From assembly GCF_905220975.1 (NCBI RefSeq), contig NZ_CAJNBK010000013.1:1-64000 (forward strand): DNA of 64,000 nucleotides. Reading direction: 5' to 3'. The notes under the pieces were generated by a model. The model was not told the origin of the DNA. It saw only the letters and a list, made by a program, of their open reading frames with translations, and did no database searches. Position numbers and translations under genes: made by a program. The stretch is from Paraburkholderia haematera. GTDB taxonomy: Bacteria > Pseudomonadota > Gammaproteobacteria > Burkholderiales > Burkholderiaceae. Positions within the stretch are counted from its first letter, which is position 1, and each line of letters opens with the position of its first letter. Shown in pieces: positions 26,160 to 35,081 of the stretch.

Positions 26160-26921
26160 TCAGGTCAGTTCAATCTCCACTTCCCCAAGACCGTCGATGT
26201 GCCCGCGCACAATGCCCGGTTTGTCCACATTGTGCGCACCGACGTACGAACCGGTGGTCAGCGTCCATTCCGGCTCGATGGTGATGCCCATGGCGGCGCA
26301 ATGGTTGACGAACCACACCAGCAGTTCGCGCGGATCGCCGGCCGGGTTGCCGGTGGTGTCCGGCACCAGCGAGTCGCCGTCGAAGCTCAGTTCCAGTTCA
26401 GGCGACACGAAATCGAAGCCGCGGGCGAGGCCCGCATAGGCAACCGGATGGCCGGTGATCAACGCGCCGTTGTTCTGTGCGTCGGCCAGTTGCGCGAGCG
26501 GCGCGACATTGGGCCATTCGGCGAAGCGGCTATCCACGATCTCGATGGTCGGCAGCACGACACCCACCTTCGAGAGCACCTCGTCACGCGCATAAGCCCG
26601 GCCGCGCGGCTCGATTGCCTCGGCAAAGCGAAAGGCGATCTCCAGCTCCACCAGCACGCGGAAGAAGCCGGCATGGCCCACCCGGGCGGGCGACGGCACC
26701 ACCAGCGAAGCCGGAATCGGCGCGCCCGAGGCGGCCCCGCCCGGCGCTCTGGCGCCGATCTTCCACGCTCCCGTCGCGTCGCCGAGACCTGCGATGACAG
26801 CCTGCTGGATCGCGTAGGCGGTTGCCGCGTCAGGCGGGAGGCTATCGAGCGGGGGCGCATCGATCGGGCGATGCTGCCGGCGGGCTTCGACGAGGCGGTG
26901 CGCGAGGTCGTATTGCGTCAT
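26160..26921 (-). CDS. 2-keto-4-pentenoate hydratase-like enzyme (MhpD/FAH superfamily)
   Basis: A 253-residue member of the hydratase/decarboxylase branch of the fumarylacetoacetate hydrolase superfamily. AYAIQQAVIAGLGDATGAWK aligns with the MhpD/HpaH N terminus (Q-V and G-WKIG motif), FRVLVELEIAFRFAE supplies the metal-binding ExE pair, and VGVVLPTIEIVDSRF supplies the following acidic residue; LLVWFVNHCAAMG and TLTTGSYVGAHNVDKPGIV are the C-terminal core. Such enzymes add water to 2-hydroxypenta-2,4-dienoates in aromatic ring catabolism. No other catabolic genes are near it, so the substrate is uncertain. Confidence 0.83.
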   Translation of the reverse strand: MTQYDLAHRLVEARRQHRPIDAPPLDSLPPDAATAYAIQQAVIAGLGDATGAWKIGARAPGGAASGAPIPASLVVPSPARVGHAGFFRVLVELEIAFRFAEAIEPRGRAYARDEVLSKVGVVLPTIEIVDSRFAEWPNVAPLAQLADAQNNGALITGHPVAYAGLARGFDFVSPELELSFDGDSLVPDTTGNPAGDPRELLVWFVNHCAAMGITIEPEWTLTTGSYVGAHNVDKPGIVRGHIDGLGEVEIELT

Positions 26922-27150
26922 GTCGGTCCTTTATGGCTGGCGCGTTGAGCGGTGGGCTGGCGCGTTGAACGGTGGACTGCCGCGCAGTGTTGCGACAGTT
27001 GGGAAAAGCGGGCTCACGGTCCGCGCGCTGACTGTCGGCAGCGGCGAGGTTACCGATACGAGCGGTAGTCGCGCCCGTCAATGTACCGGATCACGGCGCT
27101 CGCCAGGGTGCCGACCACGTTTATGAACGTCACTTAGTCCGCAGACCATG

Positions 27151-27187
27151 AAAAAAGACCGCGGTTGCATGTGCAATCGCGGTCTTT
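27151..27187 (-). terminator. Rho-independent terminator of the chemoreceptor gene
   Basis: AAAGACCGCG...CGCGGTCTTT with an inner TTGC/GCAA pairing forms a long hairpin; on the minus strand it ends in TTTTTT. It lies 80 bases after the chemoreceptor stop. The stretch from 26922 to 27150 has no gene I can support. Confidence 0.82.
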
Positions 27188-27266
27188 ATCGTCATGCGGC
27201 CGATCCGCATCAACGTGGTTCTGTCTCATGCTGCATCGGGAACGAATGTTGCAGCACGGTGGCCGA

Positions 27267-29063
27267 TCAGAAGGTTTCCCAGTCCTGATCGCTGCCGGAG
27301 CTTGCCACTGCCTTGGCGGGCGCCCTCGTCGGCGCGGCGGCAGCCGGCGTTGCGGCGGGTGCCGCCGGTGCCTTGGCGGCTGTAACGGGCTTCACAGCGG
27401 GTTTCACAGCGGGCTGCACAGCCGCTTGCGACGCGGAATGTGACACTTTGCGTGCCGCCGTCGAGCGAACCGGCGCGGCCGCGCGCTTCGGCGCCGCGCT
27501 CACCGGCGCCTTGTAGCCGCTTTCTTCGAGCTGGAACACCGCGACCGCGGTACGCAGCTTGCCGGCCTGATCTTCGAGCGAAGACGCCGCCGCGGCCGCT
27601 TCCTCGACCAGCGCGGCGTTCTGCTGCGTCACCTCGTCCATCTGGGTGACCGCGCGCGCCACCTGGTCGATACCGCTGCTTTGCTCTTCCGAGGCCGCCG
27701 CGATCTCGCCCATGATGTCGGTCACGCGCTGCACCGCACTGATGATCTCGGTCATGGTGCGGCCCGCTTCGTCGACCAGCGCCGAGCCGGACTGCACACG
27801 CTCCACCGAGGTGTCGATCAGCTCCTTGATCTCCTTGGCCGCCGCCGAAGAACGCTGCGCGAGGCTGCGCACTTCGCCCGCCACCACCGCGAATCCGCGC
27901 CCTTCTTCGCCGGCCCGCGCCGCCTCCACGGCCGCATTCAGGGCGAGGATGTTGGTCTGGAACGCAATCCCCTCGATGATCGAGATGATGTCGGCAATCT
28001 TCGCCGAACTCTGATTGATGTCGCCCATCGTGCCGACCACCTGGCCGACCACCGCACTGCCCTTGTTGGCAATCTCGGACGCATTGGCCGCCAGCGAGCT
28101 CGCCTGGCGAGCGTTGTCGGCGTTCTGCTTGACCGTGCCGGTCAGCTCTTCCATGCTCGACGCGGTTTCCTGCAGCGCCGAGGCCTGTTCTTCCGTACGC
28201 GAGGACAGGTCGATATTGCCGGCCGCGATCTGGCGCGTGGCCGTCGCGATCGACTCACTGCCGCTGCGCACCGTACGCACCGTTTCGGTGAGACTGCGCT
28301 GCATTTTGGCGATGCCTTCAAGCAACCGCCCCATTTCGTCGCGCGAGGTGACCACGACCGGGCGGCGCAGATCGCCGGCGGAGATCGCGTCGAAATGACC
28401 GAGGGCTGCGTCGAGCGGGCGGCCGATCGCGCGGCTGAGCGTCAGATAGGACAGCACAGCGGCGAGCACGCCGACCAGCAGAGCACCGGCGCTCACCATG
28501 CGGAATACTTCGAAGCTGCTTTGCGCGGAGTCGTAACCTTGTTTGGCGGAAACGAACTGGAACTTGCGCAGCGCGTCGTCCGAGTTGGCGAGTTCGTTGT
28601 AGGTCACCTGCAAGCGCTTGGCTGCGTCAACCACCTTGCTTTGGTCATTCGCCGCGATAACCGCCGCAAACGCGTCCAATTGCTGATGCAGCGCGTCGCG
28701 TTTGGCGATGACGTCCTGCGCGAGACGGTCTTCCTCAGCGTCGCGCGGCAGGTCCATATACTTTTTCCACCACGTGTCGGACGTCGCGCGCATTCCACGC
28801 GCACGCTCGAGCGCCGACGCCGCGTCCGGCGTGCCGATCATGAACGCCGCCCGGTCGAGCGCCAGCCGCTCGCGCGCCGCATACAGCTCGGCGTTGCCGA
28901 TATCGACAGCGCTCGGCATGGCATTCGTGAAAGTGTCCTGATAAGCGTCGTTCGAACGGCTCATGCCGAACAAACCGAAAACGCCCATGGCCACCAGCAG
29001 CGCGGCGAGAAAAGCCATCGTGAGGCCAATCCGCGCCTTGATCGTGATGCCTTTGTTCAACAT
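27267..29063 (-). CDS. Methyl-accepting chemotaxis protein, Tar type, with C-terminal DWETF
   Basis: A 598-residue inner-membrane chemoreceptor. Transmembrane helix 1 ([20 protein letters not shown]), a periplasmic four-helix ligand domain to about residue 187, transmembrane helix 2 ([17 protein letters not shown]), a HAMP domain ([20 protein letters not shown]), then the signalling hairpin with its tip ([40 protein letters not shown]). Adaptation-site regions flank it. The Ala/Pro/Lys-rich tail ends in DWETF, the pentapeptide type that tethers CheR and CheB. The start at ATG 29063 has AGGAACA in place. It is a monocistronic gene with its own terminator, the usual arrangement for orphan receptors. 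Ligand unknown. Confidence 0.93.
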   Translation of the reverse strand: MLNKGITIKARIGLTMAFLAALLVAMGVFGLFGMSRSNDAYQDTFTNAMPSAVDIGNAELYAARERLALDRAAFMIGTPDAASALERARGMRATSDTWWKKYMDLPRDAEEDRLAQDVIAKRDALHQQLDAFAAVIAANDQSKVVDAAKRLQVTYNELANSDDALRKFQFVSAKQGYDSAQSSFEVFRMVSAGALLVGVLAAVLSYLTLSRAIGRPLDAALGHFDAISAGDLRRPVVVTSRDEMGRLLEGIAKMQRSLTETVRTVRSGSESIATATRQIAAGNIDLSSRTEEQASALQETASSMEELTGTVKQNADNARQASSLAANASEIANKGSAVVGQVVGTMGDINQSSAKIADIISIIEGIAFQTNILALNAAVEAARAGEEGRGFAVVAGEVRSLAQRSSAAAKEIKELIDTSVERVQSGSALVDEAGRTMTEIISAVQRVTDIMGEIAAASEEQSSGIDQVARAVTQMDEVTQQNAALVEEAAAAASSLEDQAGKLRTAVAVFQLEESGYKAPVSAAPKRAAAPVRSTAARKVSHSASQAAVQPAVKPAVKPVTAAKAPAAPAATPAAAAPTRAPAKAVASSGSDQDWETF

Positions 29064-29547
29064 GCTTGTTCCTGGTCTTAGCAAATGAGAGGCTGCGTGC
29101 GCAGCGCGAAATCGCGTGTGGCGTCTGCCTGTATGGCGCTGATTTGAAGCCGCGCTCTAATAGTCAGGTTTACGGCATTCCCTTTGCGGACTTGAAGGTT
29201 TTATATGGTATGAAGAAAACCGTTGTAAGCAATTGGAAGAATTTACAAACCGATGACAGGCGCCGCCTGCGCAGAGGTTTCGCAGCGTTTCTGCCAGCCA
29301 GAGAAGTGAATTCCGACGGCCCGGAAGGCCAGGATCGGATAGGTGGGAGGTGTAAGGCAGGGGTGTGAATGGAGCGCCCGAGCGGAGCGCCCGGCTTGCG
29401 GGACACAATGACGCGCTTAAGCACCGGCGCAAAGCCTTCACGCCTGGCTGTATGGCCGATTTTCCCGCACGATCGGCAGTGCAAAAACAGCACGAAAGAC
29501 CGGGTGCGATGCCTTCCGGCTCGCGCCCGGCAGAGCAGCGCGCGCTA
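29064..29547. other. Intergenic region, no recognised gene
   Basis: 484 bases between the chemoreceptor promoter and the LacI-type repressor stop. An AT-richer part near 29160-29260 probably holds the chemoreceptor promoter. Open frames here have no ribosome binding site or recognisable content. GGAGCGCCC occurs twice, 13 bases apart (29370 and 29383). Confidence 0.4.
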
Positions 29548-30591
29548 TCAGGCCGCCAGATCGCGCCGGGCCACGCCGGCCCATGTCGCGGTGGATTCGC
29601 GCACGATCAGGCGCGGCGACACGACACGCCGGCGGCCCGGCGCGCGCGGAGGACTGCCCGTCGAGGTCCCGGCGATGCGTTCGATCAACGTCTGCGCGGC
29701 CATGTCGCCGAGCGCGCGGACCGACTGCCCCACGGTCGAGAGCGCCGGATAGGTGAATCGTCCCAGTTCGATATCGTCGAAACCGATGATCGAGCAATCG
29801 CGCGGCACGCTGATATTGCGCTCCGCCGCAGCGCGCAACGCGCCGATGCCCATCATGTCGTTGCCGGCAAAAATCGCCGACGGGTTCACGGTATCGAACA
29901 GCTGTCCAGCCGCGCGATGGCCGCCTGTTCCCGAAAAATCGCTTTCGACAATCGCACCGGCCGGAATCTCGATGCCGCGCTCCGTCATGGCGCGGATAAA
30001 ACCATGCAAGCGCATGGCGCTCACCGCCGTCTTCACTGGCCCGGTGATGCAGCCGATCCGCACATGCCCCAGTTCGAGCAGATGACGCGTTGCGAGGTAG
30101 CCGCCCTTCTCGTGGTCGATCTGCACGAGATCCGCGTTGATGCCTTCGATATTGCGGTCCACGACGACCAGCGGTTCGTGGGAGTCGGCGAGCGTCTGCG
30201 CCAGCACCGCGTCATCGCCCGCGGAGGCGACGATCAGTCCGTCGATACGTTTTTCCTGCAGCACGCGCAGATAGTTACGCTGCTTGGCCGGATCGTCGTC
30301 GGAATTGCAGAAGAACAGGCAGTAGCCGTTGCGCGAGCAACCATCCTCGATACCGCGCGCCATCTCGGCGAAATACGGATTCGTGCTGTTCGGCACCACC
30401 AGACCGATCGTCGCCGTCGCGCGCGCCTTGAGCGAGCGTGCCACCGCCGACGGCACATAGTGAAGCTGACGGATCGCGTGCTCGACCTTCGCGCGCACGT
30501 CGGCCGACACCGGCCGCGAGTTGTTCACCACGTGCGATACCGTCGTGAACGACACGCCTGCCACGGCCGCTACATCCTTGATCGTCGCCAT
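29548..30591 (-). CDS. LacI-family transcriptional repressor, RbsR-like
   Basis: A 347-residue repressor: helix-turn-helix and hinge helix at residues 1-60 (MATIKDVAAVAGVSFTTVSH, VVNNSRPVSADVRAKVEHAI, VARSLKARATATIGLVVPN), then a ribose-binding-protein fold (NPYFAEMARGIEDGC, DGLIVASAGDDAVLAQ, PLVVVDRNIEG, AIFAGNDMMGIGAL, IIGFDDIELGRFTYPALSTV). It resembles RbsR more than GalR or PurR. It is downstream of and co-oriented with the sugar-binding protein gene at 31108-32070, whose promoter carries LacI-type operators, so a regulatory link is likely though not proven. Confidence 0.87.
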   Translation of the reverse strand: MATIKDVAAVAGVSFTTVSHVVNNSRPVSADVRAKVEHAIRQLHYVPSAVARSLKARATATIGLVVPNSTNPYFAEMARGIEDGCSRNGYCLFFCNSDDDPAKQRNYLRVLQEKRIDGLIVASAGDDAVLAQTLADSHEPLVVVDRNIEGINADLVQIDHEKGGYLATRHLLELGHVRIGCITGPVKTAVSAMRLHGFIRAMTERGIEIPAGAIVESDFSGTGGHRAAGQLFDTVNPSAIFAGNDMMGIGALRAAAERNISVPRDCSIIGFDDIELGRFTYPALSTVGQSVRALGDMAAQTLIERIAGTSTGSPPRAPGRRRVVSPRLIVRESTATWAGVARRDLAA

Positions 30592-30718
30592 AACCTGTTG
30601 CTCTCCTGCCTGTTGTTCCCGCCGGCCACGCCACCTGGCAACCTACCGGACATCTTCATCGAAGACAGACCAAACCCATGAATACTTACGCTTTACAGCA
30701 ATTTCTGCACTTCCCGCT

Positions 30719-30871
30719 TCAACTGCTCCCGATCGGCCGGTGAGCGTGCTGGCCGGCTTGCCGCTTACCAACCAGCGGCGCGGACGGGTCGGCGGGCGGC
30801 GTGGCCGCTGCCCCGTCCTGACGCGCCTCCGGCTTGCCACCCGATGCTTCACGCACCGATTGACCGGTCAT
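30719..30871 (-). CDS. Small ORF, 50 aa, possibly frameshifted
   Basis: MTGQSVREASGGKPEARQDG at the N terminus, preceded by a well-spaced GGGAG. The annotated frame ends at 30719, but another frame of the same strand goes on with ADREQLKREVQKLL to a stop at 30693, which looks more like a natural protein end than the last residues of the first frame. Either a short disordered peptide or a longer protein broken by a frameshift or a sequencing error. The 236 bases upstream (30872-31107) show only GTGCGTCGGTGTG-like short repeats (31016-31055). Confidence 0.35.
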   Translation of the reverse strand: MTGQSVREASGGKPEARQDGAAATPPADPSAPLVGKRQAGQHAHRPIGSS

Positions 30872-31107
30872 GACAGACTCCCTGCTTCATGGATGTCGGG
30901 CGCTTACCTCTGGATTTAACGGCGGCGCAGCAGGTTTCTTGAGCGTTTGTTGAATTGGTACGGATTCTTGCGTTTTTCCATGCATTCAGCATGAAACGGA
31001 GTGGGTGCGAACCCGCGTGCGTCGGTGTGCGCGGTGTGCGTCGGTGTGTCGCGGTGCTTCCTGCGGTGCATCTCGCAGTCCGCATTTCGGCACTAACCGC
31101 GTGACGC

Positions 31108-32070
31108 TTACTTCGTCACCAGGTCGCACGGCGTTTCCACCACGCCGGACAACTGCGACTGCTTCCTGTGTTCGCTGATCGCCTTAAGCGCGGTGTCGAT
31201 GCCGAACACGGCCTGCTTGGCGGCGTACTGGTCGGCGGTGGCAAGGACGCGGCCGTCCTTGAGCATCGGCCTGATTGCGTTGATGTTGTCGTAGCCGACC
31301 ACCAGCACCTTGCCCTGCTTGCCTGCCGCGCGCACCGCCGAGACCGCGCCGATCGCCATGTTGTCGTTGCCGGCGAGGAGCGCCTTCAGGTTCGGATACT
31401 CATTGAGCATGGCCGACGCCACCGCGTTGCCCTTGTCGATTTCCCATTCGCCCGATTGCACTGACACGACCTTGGCGCCGACGGTCTGCATGGCGTCCTT
31501 GAAGCCCGCGGTGCGCTGTTGCGCGTTGGTGGTGGTCGACACGCCTTCGATGATGCCGACTTCATCGCCCGCCTTCAGCTTTTTGGCCAGGTAATTGCCG
31601 ACCTTCTGCGCGCCCTTGCGGTTATCCGGACCGACGAACGGCACGTTCAGGTCTTTCGACTTGAGCACGTCCGGGTCGAGCCGGTTATCGATGTTCACGA
31701 CGATGATGCCCGCATCGACCGCCTTCTTGACGACCGGCACCAGCGCCTTCGAGTCGGCCGGAGCCAGCACGATCGCGTCGACCTTCGAGACGATCATCTG
31801 TTCGACGATCCGGATCTGGTTCGCGGTATCAGTCTCGTCCTTGATGCCGTTGATGATCAGGTCGAACTGGGAGGCATTGTGTTTCTGGTAGTCCTTCGCA
31901 CCGTTTTCCATGGTCAGGAAGAACTCGTTCGCGAGCGACTTCATCACCAGCGCGACCTTCGGCTTATGGGCGGGCGTGCTTTGCGCGTAAGCGGCGGAAA
32001 ACGGCAAAGCGGCGGTGACGGTGACGAGAACGGCGGCCGCCAGCATGCGGCGGCGAATACGATGGCTCAT
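31108..32070 (-). CDS. Sugar ABC transporter periplasmic binding protein, RbsB-like, orphan
   Basis: A 320-residue exported protein: signal peptide MSHRIRRRMLAAAVLVTVTA...AYAQ, then a type I periplasmic-binding fold (KPKVALVMKSLANEFFLTME, IVSKVDAIVLAPADSKALVP, VVKKAVDAGIIVVNIDNRLD, ALLAGNDNMAIGAVSAVRAA, KVLVVGYDNINAIRPMLKDG). This is the ribose/xylose/inositol-type family. GGAGAG precedes the ATG at 32070. No ATPase (rbsA) or permease (rbsC) gene is adjacent, which is unusual; it must use a transporter encoded elsewhere or act as a receptor for chemotaxis. Operator-like repeats lie 83 bases upstream. Confidence 0.88.
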   Translation of the reverse strand: MSHRIRRRMLAAAVLVTVTAALPFSAAYAQSTPAHKPKVALVMKSLANEFFLTMENGAKDYQKHNASQFDLIINGIKDETDTANQIRIVEQMIVSKVDAIVLAPADSKALVPVVKKAVDAGIIVVNIDNRLDPDVLKSKDLNVPFVGPDNRKGAQKVGNYLAKKLKAGDEVGIIEGVSTTTNAQQRTAGFKDAMQTVGAKVVSVQSGEWEIDKGNAVASAMLNEYPNLKALLAGNDNMAIGAVSAVRAAGKQGKVLVVGYDNINAIRPMLKDGRVLATADQYAAKQAVFGIDTALKAISEHRKQSQLSGVVETPCDLVTK

Positions 32071-32152
32071 GCATCTCTCCGGGTTTATCGGGCTCGCACT
32101 CGATCGGACTCGCGGTCGATCGGACTCGCGGGCGAGCCGTATTTTTAGTTCT

Positions 32153-32195
32153 TCGCAAACCGTTTTTCGCAAACCGCTTTTCGCAAACGTTTGCG
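32153..32195. promoter_or_regulatory. LacI-type operator array, three TCGCAAAC boxes at a 14-bp period
   Basis: TCGCAAAC is repeated at 32153, 32167 and 32181, exactly 14 bases apart, and the last copy is part of the perfect palindrome CGCAAACGTTTGCG (32182-32195), a classic LacI/GalR-family operator with a central CG. It lies 83-125 bases before the start codon of the sugar-binding protein gene. The RbsR-like repressor at 29548-30591 is the obvious candidate ligand. Confidence 0.68.
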
Positions 32196-32339
32196 AGGCC
32201 TATTCTCAGCGCGCCCGGTTCGGACTGTCAACGATTCGCGGTATTGCGGTGCACCGGTACGCGCAAAGTGCGTCGATGCTGGACTTTTATCGCGTACGGT
32301 GCAAGCGGGATCAGCGCGGCGCGACGGGTTACCGGTGTC

Positions 32340-33317
32340 TCAAAGCCAGCCGGACTTACGGAAGCGCCAGAACAGGACCAGATCCACGGTCAGCATCACG
32401 GCAATACAGACAGGATAACCATACTTGTAATGCAACTCGGGAATGCTCTGGAAGTTCATCCCGTAGATGCCGGCGATCATGGTCGGCACCGCGAACAACG
32501 CGGCGAACGAGCCGAGCCGCTTGGTCACCTCGTTTTCGGCAAGCGAGATCATCCCCAGATTGACCTGCACCGCGGTCACCACCATTTCGCGCCGGCCGTC
32601 GATGATTTTGACGATCCGCTCGAGGTGGTCGTAGACGTCGCGGAAATAGGCTTGCATACCTTCGCAGATGCTCGGAATGCGGCCGCCCGTCAATTTGCCG
32701 ATCGCTTCCTGCAAGGGTGAAATGTGGTGCTGCAAGATCACGAGACGGCGTTTCAACGAGTACAGATCCTCGATAATCACCCGTGACGCCGCCGAATTAT
32801 TGCGCTCGAAAATGCGGTCTTCGAGTGCTTCGATCTCGGCGTTCATCGCCTCGACGATCGGGAAATAACGATCGACGATGTCGTCGGCCAGCGCGTACAG
32901 CACGAACGCCGAGCCTTCCTTGAGCAATTGCGGCTCGCGTTCGCAACGGGCGCGAACGTTCTGGAAGCCGGCGCGCGTGCCGCGGCGCACCGACAGCACA
33001 TAGTTGTGCCCCACGAACACGTCGACCTCGCCGATCAGCAGTTCGCCGTCTTCATCCATTTCCACGGTATGCATCACGGCGAACAGCGACTCGCCGTACT
33101 CTTCGATTTTCGGACGCTGATGCCCGTTTTGCGCATCCTCGATCGCGAGCTCGTGCAGGCCGAACTCGTGTTGCATCACGGCCAGTTCATCCGGCTCCGG
33201 GTCTTTCAGCGCGACCCAGACGAAGCATTCGGGCCGCGCCACGTAGTCGCTGATGCTATCGATATCGATGTCAGCCAGCTTCCGGCCGTCCTGATAGGCG
33301 GCGCAATTGATCAGCAT
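32340..33317 (-). CDS. corA: Magnesium/cobalt transporter CorA
   Basis: A 325-residue CorA: a large cytoplasmic N-terminal funnel (MLINCAAYQDGRKLADIDID..., a conserved YGESLFAVMHTVEMDEDGEL region), a long stalk helix (RRLVILQHHISPLQEAIGKL), and two C-terminal transmembrane helices, the first ending in the signature YGMNF that forms the selectivity filter. It imports Mg2+ (and Co2+/Ni2+) as a homopentamer down the membrane potential. ATG at 33317 with AAGGAA upstream gives the family length; the frame is open 43 codons further 5'. Confidence 0.93.
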   Translation of the reverse strand: MLINCAAYQDGRKLADIDIDSISDYVARPECFVWVALKDPEPDELAVMQHEFGLHELAIEDAQNGHQRPKIEEYGESLFAVMHTVEMDEDGELLIGEVDVFVGHNYVLSVRRGTRAGFQNVRARCEREPQLLKEGSAFVLYALADDIVDRYFPIVEAMNAEIEALEDRIFERNNSAASRVIIEDLYSLKRRLVILQHHISPLQEAIGKLTGGRIPSICEGMQAYFRDVYDHLERIVKIIDGRREMVVTAVQVNLGMISLAENEVTKRLGSFAALFAVPTMIAGIYGMNFQSIPELHYKYGYPVCIAVMLTVDLVLFWRFRKSGWL

Positions 33318-33548
33318 TTTGGATTTCCTTGAAAACGGAACAGACCGGCCGGCTTCGCGACGTGCGCAGGCCCGGTGGCCGATCTGCATGAACGAATACG
33401 CGCTAGCCGCCATGTTAAAGGCTAGACGTGAACGTACTGTATCCAATTGTCAAAGAGCTTGGGCACGGCAGTGGCGGTGGCCGTTGCGGCCGCGGGCACA
33501 GTTCGACACGGGCCGCCGCAGTGCGGCGTTGTCAGTCGCGGCCCTGCG

Positions 33549-33989
33549 CTATTGGGCAACCCTGCGCAAAGCGATGCGGTGATCCTGGTCGAAGGTGACC
33601 GACGCGCGGTTCGTATAGCGCGTATCGGCCGTGACCGTGAAGCGCATTTCCACAACCGGATCGAATTGCGTCGAAACACCGACGCGATGCACGCCCGGGC
33701 TCAGATAGAAGACCACATGTTCGCCGTTCATCAGATCGGTGACCTGCTCGCCGTCGATATACACCAGGGCGTCGCGGAACCGGACGATAAGGTCGCGAGA
33801 GCGTTCGCGCCGCACGTCCACGGCAACCAGTCCGGTGCCGGGCTGCGTGTAGCCGGGCTGGACGATGCGCGCTTGCGGCACCTCCTTGAACGGGACGGGT
33901 TCGGCAGGGGTCGAGGCGCAACCGGCGAGCGACGCGATAGCCAGCGCAAGCAGCGCGGCTTTGCAGTGAAAGTGCTGACGCATCGGCAT
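33549..33989 (-). CDS. Putative lipoprotein, 146 aa
   Basis: A 146-residue exported protein with a lipobox: MPMRQHFHCKAALLALAIAS followed by LAGC, lipidated Cys at about residue 24. The mature part is a single beta-rich domain (DLIVRFRDALVYIDGEQVTD, HVVFYLSPGVHRVGVSTQFD, RYTNRASVTFDQDHRIALRR). GGGAG before the ATG at 33989 supports the start. It lies alone between corA and the divergent cydX gene. It resembles small uncharacterised Burkholderia lipoproteins; function unknown. Confidence 0.72.
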   Translation of the reverse strand: MPMRQHFHCKAALLALAIASLAGCASTPAEPVPFKEVPQARIVQPGYTQPGTGLVAVDVRRERSRDLIVRFRDALVYIDGEQVTDLMNGEHVVFYLSPGVHRVGVSTQFDPVVEMRFTVTADTRYTNRASVTFDQDHRIALRRVAQ

Positions 33990-34264
33990 GCTGGGTCTCC
34001 CGTATTGTGGGTGGTGCTGCTCTTGTTATAGGCGCATTGCGCCATCCTGGCCGAACGGCCGACCCTCTACACGCGCTCTTGCACCGAACCGCGTTCTTCT
34101 TCATGATCGCTGCAAAGTGCTGCGCTGTGGGCGCCGCACGCTGCGGATTTACCCTCGGACCCGCTGCATGCTACCTTTGTCTGTCAGCATGTTTGCTTCT
34201 CTCTACCGGCCATGCGCAACGCTTCACCGCCTGCCTCGCCGGACATACGATCAAGGAGACTGCA

Positions 34265-34414
34265 ATGTGGTATTTCACCTGGATTCTCGGCATCGGCGTG
34301 GCATTGGGCTTCGGCATCATCAATGTGATGTGGCTGGAGGCCGGCGGCAAATTCGCGCGCGACCCGCAGCACGCCGGCACCGCGCCCGCCGCGCCCGAGG
34401 ACACGTCTTCGTGA
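34265..34414 (+). CDS. cydX: CydX/CbdX-like small subunit of cytochrome bd oxidase, orphan
   Basis: A 49-residue one-helix membrane protein starting MWYFTWILGIGVALGFGIIN and continuing VMWLEAGGKF, which is the CydX signature (MWYF-W-LG---A---G--N--W-E). CydX stabilises the haem-containing bd oxidase CydAB. AAGGAG is perfectly placed. Normally it is the last gene of a cydAB operon, but no cydA or cydB sequence lies upstream here; the preceding 230 bases have no recognisable gene. Its stop codon overlaps the GTG of the kinase gene, so the two are translationally coupled. Confidence 0.82.
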   Translation: MWYFTWILGIGVALGFGIINVMWLEAGGKFARDPQHAGTAPAAPEDTSS

Positions 34415-35028
34415 CCCATCTGGTTTTCTTCTGTGGTCATGCCGGTACCGGCAAGACCACTCTGGCAAAGAAGCTGATCGGCCCGCTCATGCGGGCGAGC
34501 GCAACGCCCTTCTGCCTGCTCGACAAAGATACGCTGTTCGGCGGCTACAGCGCGGCCGCCATGGGCATGCTGACCGGCGATCCGAACGACCGCGACAGCC
34601 CGCTTTTCCTGCAGCACCTGCGCGACCCCGAGTATCGCGGCCTGCTCGACACCGCCCGCGACAATCTCGAACTCGGCATCAGCGCGCTGGTAGTCGGACC
34701 GCTGTCGCGCGAGGTGCGCGAGCGGCGCCTCTTCGATCGCGCCTGGCTGGGCATCGGCACGGACGTGGCGCTGCGGGTGGTGTGGATCCACACGTCTGAA
34801 GAGACGGCGCATCAGCGTATCGCCGAGCGCGGCAATCCGAACGACGCCTACAAGCTCGCGCATTGGGACGAGTACCGGCAGCGCCGCTTCGTGCCGAGCG
34901 GCGAGATTTGCAAAGATCTGGTGATGTTCGACAACACCGCGCCGAGCCGCGCAGACTATGAAGCGTTGCTCGCACACCTCGTAGGCGAACCGCATGGGTC
35001 GTCGGCGATGCCGCCGGTGCCTGTGTAG
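34411..35028 (+). CDS. P-loop kinase / AAA-family ATPase, 205 aa
   Basis: A 205-residue P-loop protein starting at GTG 34411, inside the cydX stop codon. THLVFFCGHAGTGKTTLAKK gives Walker A at residues 9-16; LLDKDTLFGGY is the following acidic segment as in zeta-toxin/gluconate-kinase-like (AAA_33) enzymes; VWIHTSEETAHQRIAERGNP is the lid region with basic residues; the protein ends with a short Pro/Ala tail. It should phosphorylate a small molecule; the substrate cannot be told. Coupling to an orphan cydX is unusual and is discussed as a finding. Confidence 0.74.
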   Translation: MTHLVFFCGHAGTGKTTLAKKLIGPLMRASATPFCLLDKDTLFGGYSAAAMGMLTGDPNDRDSPLFLQHLRDPEYRGLLDTARDNLELGISALVVGPLSREVRERRLFDRAWLGIGTDVALRVVWIHTSEETAHQRIAERGNPNDAYKLAHWDEYRQRRFVPSGEICKDLVMFDNTAPSRADYEALLAHLVGEPHGSSAMPPVPV

Positions 35029-35081
35029 CGCCACTGTACTTGCCTTCATTGCCGCATGTGAAAACGCAATGTCGGCGCGTC

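Noticed and set aside
30592-31107. rbsA/rbsC transporter genes between the sugar-binding protein and repressor genes
   Set aside because: The gap is about 500 bases and has no ABC ATPase Walker motifs or membrane helices.
34031-34264. A cydAB remnant upstream of cydX
   Set aside because: Translated in all frames by eye, no CydA or CydB motif is visible; the frame that runs into cydX upstream is Cys/Arg-rich and looks non-coding.
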